From R-RK-3 sp963834945 (lineage in GTDB: Bacteria > Pseudomonadota > Alphaproteobacteria > Rhizobiales > Rhodomicrobiaceae), in assembly GCA_963834945.1 (NCBI GenBank), contig CAWIDT010000007.1:372001-436000 (forward strand): a stretch of 64,000 nucleotides of DNA. Direction: 5' to 3'. This document shows positions 44,946 to 53,216 of this stretch, piece by piece. The first letter of the stretch is position 1; each line of letters opens with the position of its first letter. The position numbers and the translations under genes were made by a program. Below the pieces are notes generated by a model. That model made no database searches and was not told where the DNA came from. It saw only the letters and a list, made by a program, of their open reading frames with translations.

Positions 44946-44986
44946 TCACCCCGGACGAAGCGAAGCGAAGATCCGGGGCCTAATCC
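44946..44986. repeat. Dispersed repeat, module B, at the iolG/iolB junction
   Basis: CCCCGGACGAAGCGAAGCG to GATCCGGGGCC, almost identical to the copy at 25315-25353. It lies exactly where the iolG relic ends and the iolB relic is lost. Confidence 0.75.
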
Positions 44987-44993
44987 CACCCAC

Positions 44994-45170
44994 TCAGACG
45001 CCGGGGCAGCCCCTTGGGGAATCAGCACCACATCGCCCATCCCCGGCCGCCGCCGCGCCCTCGCCGAGCCTGTAGGGATCGAACCCGACATAGGTCCATC
45101 CGGCATTCTCCGGCGTGACATTCTGCACACGCCCATGCGCCCCGGCAGGTTTACTCGGAAGGCTGGGCAT
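44994..45170 (-). pseudogene. iolB: 5-deoxy-glucuronate isomerase (IolB), N-terminal relic
   Basis: Starts MPSLPSKPAGAHGRVQNVTP and continues ENAGWTYVGFDPYRLGEG, matching the first 40 or so residues of IolB, then becomes unrelated and stops at 44994. A full IolB is about 270 residues, so roughly 85 percent is deleted. It starts 5 bases after the 71-residue gene, so it was the last gene of the iolD-iolE operon. Without IolB the classical inositol pathway cannot run from this locus. Confidence 0.7.
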
Positions 45171-45174
45171 CGCT

Positions 45175-45390
45175 TTACTCGTCGGATTTTTCGACGGCGT
45201 CCACGGGCGATGGCGCCGCAGTAAAGGTGATAAGATACGCCCAGACGAAATAGACTATAGCGCCCGCCACGATCACGCCCCAATAGCTGTCGCCGTTCGA
45301 CCACTCCCAGGCCAGCCAAGCCAAGAGCACCACCAGCACCGCGATCCGGCGCCACAAGGGCTTGAAAAATTCGCGGTCTCTGTCTCCCAT
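45175..45390 (-). CDS. Small membrane protein in the iol operon, 71 residues
   Basis: Not recognised. Two short hydrophobic helices (RIAVLVVLLAWLAWEW, then YWGVIVAGAIVYFVWAYLI) follow a charged N-terminus. A strong GGAGGGGG site precedes the ATG. It starts 12 bases after iolE and ends 4 bases before iolB, so it belongs to the operon. It might help inositol uptake or be a passenger. Confidence 0.7.
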   Translation of the reverse strand: MGDRDREFFKPLWRRIAVLVVLLAWLAWEWSNGDSYWGVIVAGAIVYFVWAYLITFTAAPSPVDAVEKSDE

Positions 45391-45402
45391 GACCCCCTCC
45401 GT

Positions 45403-46287
45403 CTAAGCCAGCCCACCTTGCGCGAGGAACCGGACAACATTGTCGTGGCCGATCCTTGCATATTTCGCCGGCTCGGCCTTTTCGGGATCCTGCTCGGCCT
45501 CGACTACAACCCAGCCGGAATAGCCGGGCAGCGCCTTGAACACGGCGGCAAAATCGATGAAGCCGTCGCCGGGCACGGTGTAGACGCCGGCGAGCACCAA
45601 ATCAAGGAACGACCAGTCCTGCCGCTGGCTCTGCCACATCACCGCTTCGCGGACGTCCTTGCAGTGCACATGGCTGATGCGATCCCTGTAGTGGCGCGCC
45701 ACGCGCGCGGGATTGCCGCCGCCCCAGGTCACATGGCCGGTATCGAGCAGAAGATGCAGCGCCGGGCCGGTCATCTCCATGAGCCTGTCGATTTCGGCCT
45801 CGCTCTGCACCACCGTACCCATATGGTGGTGATAGACCAGTTGCAGGCCATGGGCCGCCATAAGACGCTCGGCGAATTGCGTCAAACGCCAGCCGAATTC
45901 AAGCCAGCGTGCGTGCTCCAGGACCGGACGCGCGGAAAGCGGCGTTCCCTTCTGGCCCTGCACGGTGTTGGACGTCTCGCAAACGATCATCACGCCGCAA
46001 CCCATCTGCTTGAGCAGTGCGGCGTGATCCTGGGCCGCCTGCATCTCGGCGGCCACGTCCCGTTCCAGCAACTCGCAGGAATACCAGCCCGAGATAAGCG
46101 CGTGTCCGTGCGCCTCCAGAACCGGGCGCAGCTGTTCCGCCCGGCGCGGAAATTTGTTGCCGAGTTCCATGCCGGTGAATCCGGCCGCGCGCGCCTCGCT
46201 GAGGCACTGCTCCAGAGAGATGTGGCCGCCGACCTCCAGCATGTCGTCATTCGACCAACCGATCGGATTGGCGCCGATGCGGATCAT
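45403..46287 (-). CDS. iolE: Myo-inosose-2 dehydratase (IolE)
   Basis: A 294-residue TIM-barrel enzyme of the xylose-isomerase-like fold that removes water from 2-keto-myo-inositol. Typical blocks: ANPIGWSNDDM near residue 6, YHHHMGTVV near 151, LLDTGHVTWGGGNP near 180 with metal ligands Asp/His, HVHCKDVR near 206 and VVVEAEQDPEKAEP near 265. It follows iolD after 43 bases on the same strand. Confidence 0.93.
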   Translation of the reverse strand: MIRIGANPIGWSNDDMLEVGGHISLEQCLSEARAAGFTGMELGNKFPRRAEQLRPVLEAHGHALISGWYSCELLERDVAAEMQAAQDHAALLKQMGCGVMIVCETSNTVQGQKGTPLSARPVLEHARWLEFGWRLTQFAERLMAAHGLQLVYHHHMGTVVQSEAEIDRLMEMTGPALHLLLDTGHVTWGGGNPARVARHYRDRISHVHCKDVREAVMWQSQRQDWSFLDLVLAGVYTVPGDGFIDFAAVFKALPGYSGWVVVEAEQDPEKAEPAKYARIGHDNVVRFLAQGGLA

Positions 46288-46330
46288 TCACGTCCTCCGA
46301 CCATTCCACTTGTTGTTGCGCTTTCACACA

Positions 46331-48178
46331 TCAGCTCAACCGCCGCTTTTTCACCGCCTCGTCATAGGCCTTGCGGGCCTGCCGTACCTCTTCGCGTTCG
46401 CTCACCTCAGGCACTGCGACGTCCCACCAGTGGCCGCCCGCTTCGGTCGTGACCAGCGGGTGCGTGTCGATCACAATCACGGTCGTGCGGTCGTTGGCTT
46501 TGGCTTCCGCGAGCGCCGTTTCCAACTCGGCGACGGAGGCAGCTTTTACAGCCAGCGCGCCCATTGCTTCGGCGTGTTTGCGGAAGTCTATCTGGGGCAG
46601 CACCTCGTGCTTTGCGTCCTCGAACAGATTGTTGAAGTTGGCGCCGCCGGTGGCCATCTGCAGCCGGTTGATGCAGCCGTAACCGCCATTGTCGAGCACG
46701 ACCACGGTCAGCTTGGCGCCGAGCATTACCGAGGCCGCAAGCTCGGAGTTCATCATCATGTATGAGCCGTCACCCACCATGACGACGACCTCTTCGTCCG
46801 GCTTGGCGAGCTTGACGCCCAAGCCGCCGGCGATTTCGTAGCCCATGCAGGAATAGCCATATTCGAGATGATAGGAGCCCGGCGCGCCGGCCCGCCAGAG
46901 CTTGTGCAATTCGCCGGGAAGGCCCCCGGCGGCGCAGACGATGGTTGCCCCGCTGCCGAAGACCCGCTGCACCGCGCCGATCACCTGCGCGTCGGACGGC
47001 AGCTCGGCGTTGCTGGCGGCCGTCACGGCGGCCGCCGCTTCCTGCCATTTGGCTTTGCCTGCCTTCGCCTTTGCGGTCCAGGCTTGTGGCGCGGACCAGT
47101 TCGCCAGCTGCGCCGCCAGCTCCTCCAGCCCGGCTTTTGCGTCGCCGACGACGGGGAGCGCACCGTGCTTGCCCGCATCGAAGCCTTGCGCGTTCAGCGC
47201 CACGATCCTGACGCCCGGATGCTGAAACAGCGCCCATGATCCCGTCGTGAAATCCTGCAATCTGGTGCCGACCGCGAGAACGAGATCGGCGGCTTGCGCC
47301 AGCTCGTTCGATGCCGACGTTCCGGTTACGCCGACCGAGCCCATATTGAGCGGATGGCTGTCCGGCAGCGCCGATTTGCCCGCCTGGGTTTCCATGACCG
47401 GAATGCCGTGGCTTTCGGCAAGGGCCGCAAGCTCCGCGCTTGCGGCTGAATAGAGCACGCCGCCGCCGGCGATGATGACCGGCGCGCGCGCAGCCTTAAT
47501 GGCCGCCGCAGCCGCCGCAAGCTCGTCCATATCCGGCCGCTGCCGGCGCGGCATCCAGAGCTGCTCGGCAAAAAACGCTTCCGGATAATCAAACGCCTCC
47601 GTCTGCACGTCCTGGCAGAGTGCGAGCGTCACCGGACCGCATTCGGCGGGGTCGGTCAGCACCTGCATGGTCCGTCGCAATGCGGGGATGATCTGCTCGG
47701 GCCGCGTGATGCGGTCGAAATAGCGCGACACGGGGCGGAAGACGTCATTAACCGAAACCGTACCGTCGCCGAAATCCTCCGTCTGTTGCAGCACCGGGTC
47801 GGGCAGGCGGCTCGCAAAGACGTCGGCGGGCAGCAGCAGCAGCGGCAGGCGGTTGACATGGGCGACCGCCGCAGCGGTCACCATATTGGTGGCGCCAGGG
47901 CCGATAGAGGAGGTGCAGGCCATCATCCGGCGCCGGCCGCTCGCCTTCGCATAGGCGATTGCCGCAAGAGCCATGCTCTGCTCATTGTGCCCGCGCAATG
48001 TGGGCAGGTCCTCGCGAACCTGATACAGCGCCTCGCCGACCCCGGCCACGTTGCCATGGCCGAAGATCGCCCAAACGCCGGCAAACACCGGCAGCTTCTC
48101 GCCGTCGATGACAGTCATTTGCCGCGACAGGTAGCGTGCGACAGCCTGCGCCATCGTCAGTCTTATGGCTTTTGCCAT
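46331..48178 (-). CDS. iolD: 3D-(3,5/4)-trihydroxycyclohexane-1,2-dione acylhydrolase (IolD)
   Basis: A 615-residue ThDP-dependent hydrolase that opens the ring of the diketo intermediate of inositol breakdown. The start at 48178 (MAKAIRLTMAQAVARYL) has GGAGGAG upstream and matches the family; an upstream extension is rejected. The ThDP/Mg motif is in VGDGSYMMMNSEL near residue 475; the N-terminal block has GHGNVAGVGEAL near 44. First gene of the iol operon. Confidence 0.95.
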   Translation of the reverse strand: MAKAIRLTMAQAVARYLSRQMTVIDGEKLPVFAGVWAIFGHGNVAGVGEALYQVREDLPTLRGHNEQSMALAAIAYAKASGRRRMMACTSSIGPGATNMVTAAAVAHVNRLPLLLLPADVFASRLPDPVLQQTEDFGDGTVSVNDVFRPVSRYFDRITRPEQIIPALRRTMQVLTDPAECGPVTLALCQDVQTEAFDYPEAFFAEQLWMPRRQRPDMDELAAAAAAIKAARAPVIIAGGGVLYSAASAELAALAESHGIPVMETQAGKSALPDSHPLNMGSVGVTGTSASNELAQAADLVLAVGTRLQDFTTGSWALFQHPGVRIVALNAQGFDAGKHGALPVVGDAKAGLEELAAQLANWSAPQAWTAKAKAGKAKWQEAAAAVTAASNAELPSDAQVIGAVQRVFGSGATIVCAAGGLPGELHKLWRAGAPGSYHLEYGYSCMGYEIAGGLGVKLAKPDEEVVVMVGDGSYMMMNSELAASVMLGAKLTVVVLDNGGYGCINRLQMATGGANFNNLFEDAKHEVLPQIDFRKHAEAMGALAVKAASVAELETALAEAKANDRTTVIVIDTHPLVTTEAGGHWWDVAVPEVSEREEVRQARKAYDEAVKKRRLS

Positions 48179-48361
48179 TGTCTCCTCCCGCGCGGGCTCA
48201 TGGATGGCCCGGCTTCCCATCATTGTTGCCATGGTTGCGCCGGTATCGCAATTCGCGGCTTTGAAATCGTGCTTGGCGGGCTCGCCCGAATGACGCGATG
48301 ATGCATCGAGCACGATCGCGGGTTTGGCCGGCGGTCCAATGCGGTCAGGGAAGGAACAAGC

Positions 48362-49120
48362 ATGGCGACGCAGAACAAGGTAGCGTTAATCACCGGCGGC
48401 GGCACGGGTATCGGGCAGGCGGCGGCTCTGGCGCTGCAGGGCGACGGATGGAATGTCGCCGTCACGGGCCGGCGAGCGGAGGAACTGGACAGGACCGTCC
48501 AGCTCGGCAAGCCGGATGGAGGCAAGCTGCTCGCGATCGCCGCCGATGTGTCCAGCCAGGATGATGTCAAACGCCTGTTCGCCGAAACCGTCGACGCGTT
48601 CGGCCGCCTGGATTTCCTATTCAACAATGCCGGCAGGGGCGCGCCGGCAATGCCGATCGAAGACCTGACGCTGGCGCAGTGGCAGGCGGTGGTCAATGTG
48701 AACCTCACGGGCACGTTCCTTTGCGCGCAGGAAGCCATCCGCATCATGAAAAGCCAGACGCCGCAGGGCGGGCGCATCGTCAATAACGGGTCGATTTCCG
48801 CGCATTCGCCGCGGCCGGGCTCCATCGCCTACACTGCGACCAAGCACGCCGTCACCGGCCTAACCAAATGCATCGCGCTCGATTGCCGGCCGTTCAATAT
48901 CGCCTGCGGCCAGCTCGATATCGGCAATGCCGATACCGCCATGGGCGGGCGGATGAAGGCCGGCGTTCCGCAGGCGAATGGCACCGTTGCGCCGGAAGCG
49001 GTGATGGACGTGGCGCATTGCGCCTCGGCGATCCGCTATATGGCCAGCCTGCCGCTGGAGGCCAATGTGCTGTTCATGACCATCAAGGCGACGACGATGC
49101 CGTTCGAGGGGCGGGGGTAA
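48362..49120 (+). CDS. Short-chain dehydrogenase/reductase (SDR)
   Basis: A 252-residue classical SDR: TGGGTGIG near residue 12, NNAGRGAP near 88, catalytic Ser in NGSISAHS and YTATK near 158. The Arg pair after strand 2 (VTGRRAEEL) suggests NADP. It is divergent from iolD and convergent with the AraC regulator gene. A role in polyol metabolism is possible by location only. Confidence 0.9.
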   Translation: MATQNKVALITGGGTGIGQAAALALQGDGWNVAVTGRRAEELDRTVQLGKPDGGKLLAIAADVSSQDDVKRLFAETVDAFGRLDFLFNNAGRGAPAMPIEDLTLAQWQAVVNVNLTGTFLCAQEAIRIMKSQTPQGGRIVNNGSISAHSPRPGSIAYTATKHAVTGLTKCIALDCRPFNIACGQLDIGNADTAMGGRMKAGVPQANGTVAPEAVMDVAHCASAIRYMASLPLEANVLFMTIKATTMPFEGRG

Positions 49121-49128
49121 GGCGGCGC

Positions 49129-50004
49129 TCAGGCGCTGCGCATGCGGCCGGGCGGAATGCCGTAGGCGCGGCGGAATCGGCGGGCGAAATGCGACCGCGA
49201 GGCATAGCCCGCCGCCTCGGCCGCCTGGGCGACGTTGCTGTGGCCGGCCACCAGCAGGTCGCGGGCGAGCTTCATGCGGCAATCGGCCATGATCTGCCGC
49301 AGCGACTGGCCCTCCACGGCCAACCGGCGCCGGAGGGTGGACGCGCCGATACCGAGTTCCCGGCCGATCTCGGCGGCAGTCCAATCTCGCGAAGGCTCGC
49401 CCAGCACCAGCCAACTCACCTGATCGGCAAGATTGCGGGCAAAGAGCGGCCGCGCCGCCGGGGCATCCCTGAGCAGCAGCAGCACTTCGGCGAGGCGGTG
49501 GTCCGCCAATTCCCTGGCGTAGCCGGTCTCGGACAGGGTGATTGCGGCATGGCCCAGCGCATCGACGAGGTCTCCAGTGAGGGGAACGCCGACATCGAAG
49601 GCAGCCGAGGGCGTATTCGACGAGGCCTGTATAGCTGCAAGCGGCGCGGGCAAAGCCGACACTTCGAGCAGCAGCAACTCGTAAAGGCCGCGCCGCTCAT
49701 CCGGGATGTTCACCACGTCGAAGTCGAGACTGCCCGGGAGCACGAAAACCTCGCCGGGCTGCAGCTGCCGCACCGCGTCGCCCAGCCATATCTCCTTGTT
49801 GCCGCTCAGTACGATGCCGATCGCCGAATGCGGCAGCCGGACGGGCGCGAGGCGTTCGACCGTAAAGGCGCAATAGCTGAACAATTGCGGGCCGAAGGCG
49901 TATAGCCCGGCCTCGGCGGTGCCGCGCCTGCCGGCGGCCGCGAGCGGGTCCATCCGCTGAAGCAGACGCTTGCGCAGCGAAGCCTGTTCGAGTTCGGACG
50001 TCAT
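49129..50004 (-). CDS. AraC-family transcription regulator
   Basis: A 291-residue regulator with an N-terminal cupin-like sensing domain (about residues 30-170, with the AraC_N pattern LPGSLDFDVVN) and a C-terminal double helix-turn-helix (IGRELGIGASTLRRRLA near 222; AEAAGYASRSHFARRFRRAY near 266). The ligand is unknown. Divergent from the lactonase gene at 50166, which is a plausible target. Confidence 0.9.
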   Translation of the reverse strand: MTSELEQASLRKRLLQRMDPLAAAGRRGTAEAGLYAFGPQLFSYCAFTVERLAPVRLPHSAIGIVLSGNKEIWLGDAVRQLQPGEVFVLPGSLDFDVVNIPDERRGLYELLLLEVSALPAPLAAIQASSNTPSAAFDVGVPLTGDLVDALGHAAITLSETGYARELADHRLAEVLLLLRDAPAARPLFARNLADQVSWLVLGEPSRDWTAAEIGRELGIGASTLRRRLAVEGQSLRQIMADCRMKLARDLLVAGHSNVAQAAEAAGYASRSHFARRFRRAYGIPPGRMRSA

Positions 50005-50165
50005 ACGTGCAAATCCCTTAAGGGTCTCAGGCTGCGTGATGAGTAACAGAAGAGCGTTTCGGGCTCAATCCTTGGCGCTTGCGGCCCACAGGCAGGCTTT
50101 CCAGCGTCTATTCAATACTGGACAGGATCGCACGCCGCCGATCTATCAGACCTTACGGAGAAGAC

Positions 50166-50996
50166 ATGAATTTCATCAAGCTTGCATCCGCTGCCGTCGC
50201 GCTGTTTGCGCTCGGCACGCCCGCCAAGGCCATGGACATGCGTCTGTGGCGGCTCGACTGTGGCACCATCCAGGTCAACGATCTCAACCTGTTTTCCGAC
50301 ACATACGGGTATCCCGGCGCTACGCGGCGCTTCACCGACAGCTGTTACCTGATCCAGCACGGCACCGACTACATGCTGTGGGATACCGGCCTTCCCGCCG
50401 CGCTGCTGGGTAAACCGATCGGCAAGGATCCGATGAGTCCGACCCTGACACAAACGCTGGCGACGCAGCTCGGCCAAATCGGCGTGCAGCCGGACCAGAT
50501 CTCGATGATCGGTATCAGCCATTACCATTTCGATCATGTCGGCCAGGCGGCCACATTCCCCAAGGCAAAGCTCATGATCGGGAAAGCGGATCTGGACGCC
50601 ATGAAATCGAAGCCGCTGCCATTTGGGGCGCAACGCGACCTGCTGGGACCCTGGCTCGACGGGCAGGCGCCCTCGGAGGCGGTTTCAGGCGACAAGGATG
50701 TGTTTGGCGATGGCAGCGTGACGATGCTTGCAATGCCCGGCCATACGCCCGGCAGCACCGCGCTGCTGGTGAGGCTGCCCAAGACCGGGCCAGTGCTGCT
50801 CAGCGGCGACGTTGTGCATTTCGAGGCGCAGCTCACCAACAATTACGTCCCGCCGTTCAATACCGACCGGGCTGCATCGCTCGCCTCGATGGACCGGCTG
50901 CGCGGAATCGTGGCGTCTCTGAAGGCCACCCTCGTCGTGCAGCACGATGCCGATGACATCGGCAAACTGCCCGCATTCCCCGGCGCCGCTGAATAA
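50166..50996 (+). CDS. Periplasmic metallo-beta-lactamase-fold protein, N-acyl-homoserine lactonase-like
   Basis: A 276-residue zinc hydrolase with a signal peptide (KLASAAVALFALGTPAKA). Zinc ligands: HYHFDHVG near residue 118, H in AMPGHTPGST near 191, D in LLSGDVVHFE near 213, H in VVQHDADD near 258. The overall pattern is that of the AiiA/AttM quorum-quenching lactonases, but those are cytoplasmic; the signal peptide is notable. Another lactone or ester substrate is possible. GGAGAAG precedes the start at 50166. Confidence 0.85.
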   Translation: MNFIKLASAAVALFALGTPAKAMDMRLWRLDCGTIQVNDLNLFSDTYGYPGATRRFTDSCYLIQHGTDYMLWDTGLPAALLGKPIGKDPMSPTLTQTLATQLGQIGVQPDQISMIGISHYHFDHVGQAATFPKAKLMIGKADLDAMKSKPLPFGAQRDLLGPWLDGQAPSEAVSGDKDVFGDGSVTMLAMPGHTPGSTALLVRLPKTGPVLLSGDVVHFEAQLTNNYVPPFNTDRAASLASMDRLRGIVASLKATLVVQHDADDIGKLPAFPGAAE

Positions 50997-51005
50997 TGGA
51001 AGGTC

Positions 51006-51034
51006 CGGGAGCGGCTGTAACACGGCCGCTCCCG
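51006..51034 (+). terminator. Hairpin after the lactonase gene
   Basis: CGGGAGCGGC and GCCGCTCCCG pair in a strong stem with a short loop; no T-run follows. Confidence 0.6.
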
Positions 51035-51118
51035 TCCAGAAATGGAACGTGACAGGTTTGCTGCAAACCGTAAATGAGCTTTTGCCTCTTGGGAACTTGA
51101 CCTCAGCCGGCCAAGCCT

Positions 51119-51134
51119 ATAGGAACGTTCCAAT
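51119..51134 (+). promoter_or_regulatory. Candidate LacI-type operator overlapping a -10 box
   Basis: GGAACGTTCC (51122-51131) is a perfect 10-bp palindrome, and two further outer pairs match. LacI-family operators are palindromes with a central CG like this one. It overlaps a possible -10 (TATAGG, 51118-51123) preceded by TTGACC at 51097-51102 (15-base spacing), so binding would block transcription of the operon. Confidence 0.5.
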
Positions 51135-51190
51135 GGCGTTGCTTGCGGAGTGACTCGTTGGCCGGCCCAAATTCCAGCGGAAAGAATCCG

Positions 51191-52210
51191 GTGACGATCA
51201 TCGACATTGCCCGCGCGGCGGGCGTGTCGAAATCGACGGTTTCGCTCGTGCTGAACGCAGACAAGCGGGTGAGGCCGGCGACGCGCGCCGCCATCGAAGC
51301 GGCGATTAGCCGGCTTGGCTATGTCTATAATCGCGGCGCCGCGAATCTGCGCGGTGCAACGTCGAGCCTGATCGGCCTCGTCATCAACGACCTGACGAAC
51401 CCGTTTTTCGCCGAACTCGCCGCCGGCATCGAAGACGCGCTGTTCCAACGGGACCTCGTGCCGATCCTGGCCAATACGAGCGAGAACCCGGATCGTCAGG
51501 CGCGTGTACTGAAGTCGCTGCGGGAACACGGCGTCGCCGGAATCATCATGTGCCCGGCGCGCGGCACCGACGCGTGGACCCTCGCCAATCAGTTGCCGCC
51601 ATCCGTTCCCATCGTCATTACGACGCGCCGGATTTCGGGAAGCCCCCTGCCCTATGTCGGCGCGGATAACCGATTGGGCGCGCGTCAGGCCGCCGCCCAT
51701 CTCGCCGGGCTCGGGCATCGGCGCATCGGATTTCTCGGCGGCGAGGCGAAAATGACCACCCATCAGGAGCGCGAGGCGGGTTGGCGCGATGCGCTCGCGG
51801 CAGCCGGAATTCCTGTCGATGAGAGCCTGGTTTTCCAGGGCGCGCCGACCCGGCGGGGAGGGTTTGAGGCAATGCAGCGCCTGCTGGCGACGCCGCGTCC
51901 CCCCTCCGCGGTGCTTTGCTACAACGACATCGTCGCCATCGGCGCAACCCGCGCCCTGCTCGATCGCGGCATGCTGCCGGGCGAAGATATGGGCGTCGTC
52001 GGCTTCGACGATATCGCCGAAGCGCAGGACAACGCCCCGCCTTTGACCACCATCAGCGCCGACGCCAAGCAACTCGGGGCGCGCTGCGCCGAAAGCCTGC
52101 TCAGCCTGATCAACGGCGAGGACCCCGCCAGTCTCTCCTATCTGGGCGAGACGCGGCTGATCATCAGACAGAGCTGCGGCGCGGCTCGCTTGGAAAGGAA
52201 AGCATCATGA
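51191..52210 (+). CDS. LacI-family transcription regulator
   Basis: A 339-residue repressor: N-terminal helix-turn-helix (VTIIDIARAAGVSKSTVSLV, residues 1-20), hinge near 50-60, and a periplasmic-binding-protein-like sugar domain (LIGLVINDLTNPFFAEL near 63, VGFDDIAEAQDNAPPLTTI near 276). GTG 51191 is chosen as start: GGAAAG lies 6 bases upstream, the protein then begins where LacI proteins usually do, and the operator-like palindrome is 57 bases upstream. The frame is open back to TTG 51143. It heads the operon that runs to 59555 and overlaps the next gene by 4 bases. Confidence 0.9.
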   Translation: MTIIDIARAAGVSKSTVSLVLNADKRVRPATRAAIEAAISRLGYVYNRGAANLRGATSSLIGLVINDLTNPFFAELAAGIEDALFQRDLVPILANTSENPDRQARVLKSLREHGVAGIIMCPARGTDAWTLANQLPPSVPIVITTRRISGSPLPYVGADNRLGARQAAAHLAGLGHRRIGFLGGEAKMTTHQEREAGWRDALAAAGIPVDESLVFQGAPTRRGGFEAMQRLLATPRPPSAVLCYNDIVAIGATRALLDRGMLPGEDMGVVGFDDIAEAQDNAPPLTTISADAKQLGARCAESLLSLINGEDPASLSYLGETRLIIRQSCGAARLERKAS

Positions 52211-53211
52211 CAACAGCGTTGCGTTGGGGACTGATCGGCGCGACCACCATCGGGCGCGAATGGGTTATCGATGCGATCCGCGCCGAGGGCGGCGACATCG
52301 TCTCGGTCATGAGCACCGATGCCGGCCGGGGCCGCGACTATGCGGCGGAGCATGGCATTCCGCATTCGACCACCTCGCTGGACGATCTGCTCGGCCGGGC
52401 CGATGTGGTCTATGTGGCGACGACCAACGATCTGCATCTGGCCCAGGTGACCGCCGCCGCCAAAGCGAAGCGGCATGTGCTGTGCGAGAAGCCGCTGGCG
52501 CTGACCGTGGCCGATGCGCGCAAGATGGTCGAAATCTGCCGCGAAGCGGGCGTCGTGCTGGCGACCAACCATCATCTGCGCAACGCGGCGACCCACCGCG
52601 CGATGCGCGACGCGATCGCGCAAGGGCGGATCGGGCGGCCGCTCTTTGCCAAGGTGGCTCACGCGGTGCAATTGCCGCCGCATCTGCAGGGCTGGCGCAT
52701 CAAGAACCCGGCGACCGGCGCGGGCGTCGTGCTCGACATCACCGTGCATGATGCCGACACCTTGCGCTTCGTTTTGGGCGAGGAGCCCGAAGCCGTGGTT
52801 GCCATGGTCCAGCGCAGCGGCCTCGGCGAGGGCGACATCGAGGACGGCGCGATGGGTGTCATCCGCTTCCGCTCCGGCCTGCTGGCGATGTTCCACGACG
52901 CCTTCACCACCGCTTTTGCCAAGACCGGCTTTGAAGCGCACGGCACGGCGGGCTCGCTCATCGGCGCCGATTGCATGGGACAGGGCGGGGGCGGGACGGT
53001 ATTGCTGCGGACCGCTGCGGGCGACGAGATGCTGAAGATCGATCACGAGAACCTCTACCAGCGCTCGGTGCGCAACTTCCAGGCGGCGGTGCGGGGCGAA
53101 GGCGCGCCTTCGGCAACCGGCGAGGATGGCGTCCGCTCGCTGGCGGTGGCCGTCGCGGCTTTGGAGGCGGCGAAGTCGGGTTGCGAAACTGCCATCGATC
53201 CGGGGCTTTGA
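52207..53211 (+). CDS. Gfo/Idh/MocA family oxidoreductase
   Basis: A 334-residue NAD(P)-dependent dehydrogenase of sugars or cyclitols. N-terminal Rossmann motif GLIGATTIGREW near residue 8, the conserved CEKPLAL near 97, and the catalytic-type D-x-x-x-H pair in LDITVHDADTLRF near 178. It is a full-length relative of the iolG relic at 44818, but membership of the inositol dehydrogenase subgroup is not certain. GGAAAG precedes the ATG. Second gene of the LacI-headed operon. Confidence 0.9.
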   Translation: MTTALRWGLIGATTIGREWVIDAIRAEGGDIVSVMSTDAGRGRDYAAEHGIPHSTTSLDDLLGRADVVYVATTNDLHLAQVTAAAKAKRHVLCEKPLALTVADARKMVEICREAGVVLATNHHLRNAATHRAMRDAIAQGRIGRPLFAKVAHAVQLPPHLQGWRIKNPATGAGVVLDITVHDADTLRFVLGEEPEAVVAMVQRSGLGEGDIEDGAMGVIRFRSGLLAMFHDAFTTAFAKTGFEAHGTAGSLIGADCMGQGGGGTVLLRTAAGDEMLKIDHENLYQRSVRNFQAAVRGEGAPSATGEDGVRSLAVAVAALEAAKSGCETAIDPGL

Positions 53212-53216
53212 CTCGC

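Noticed and set aside
45403..46287. C-glycoside deglycosidase subunit (TIM-barrel, as in CarB/DgpB systems) instead of IolE.
   Set aside because: The IolE-specific blocks (ANPIGWSNDDM, TGHVTWGGGNP, VVEAEQDP) and the adjacent iolD fit inosose dehydratase better.
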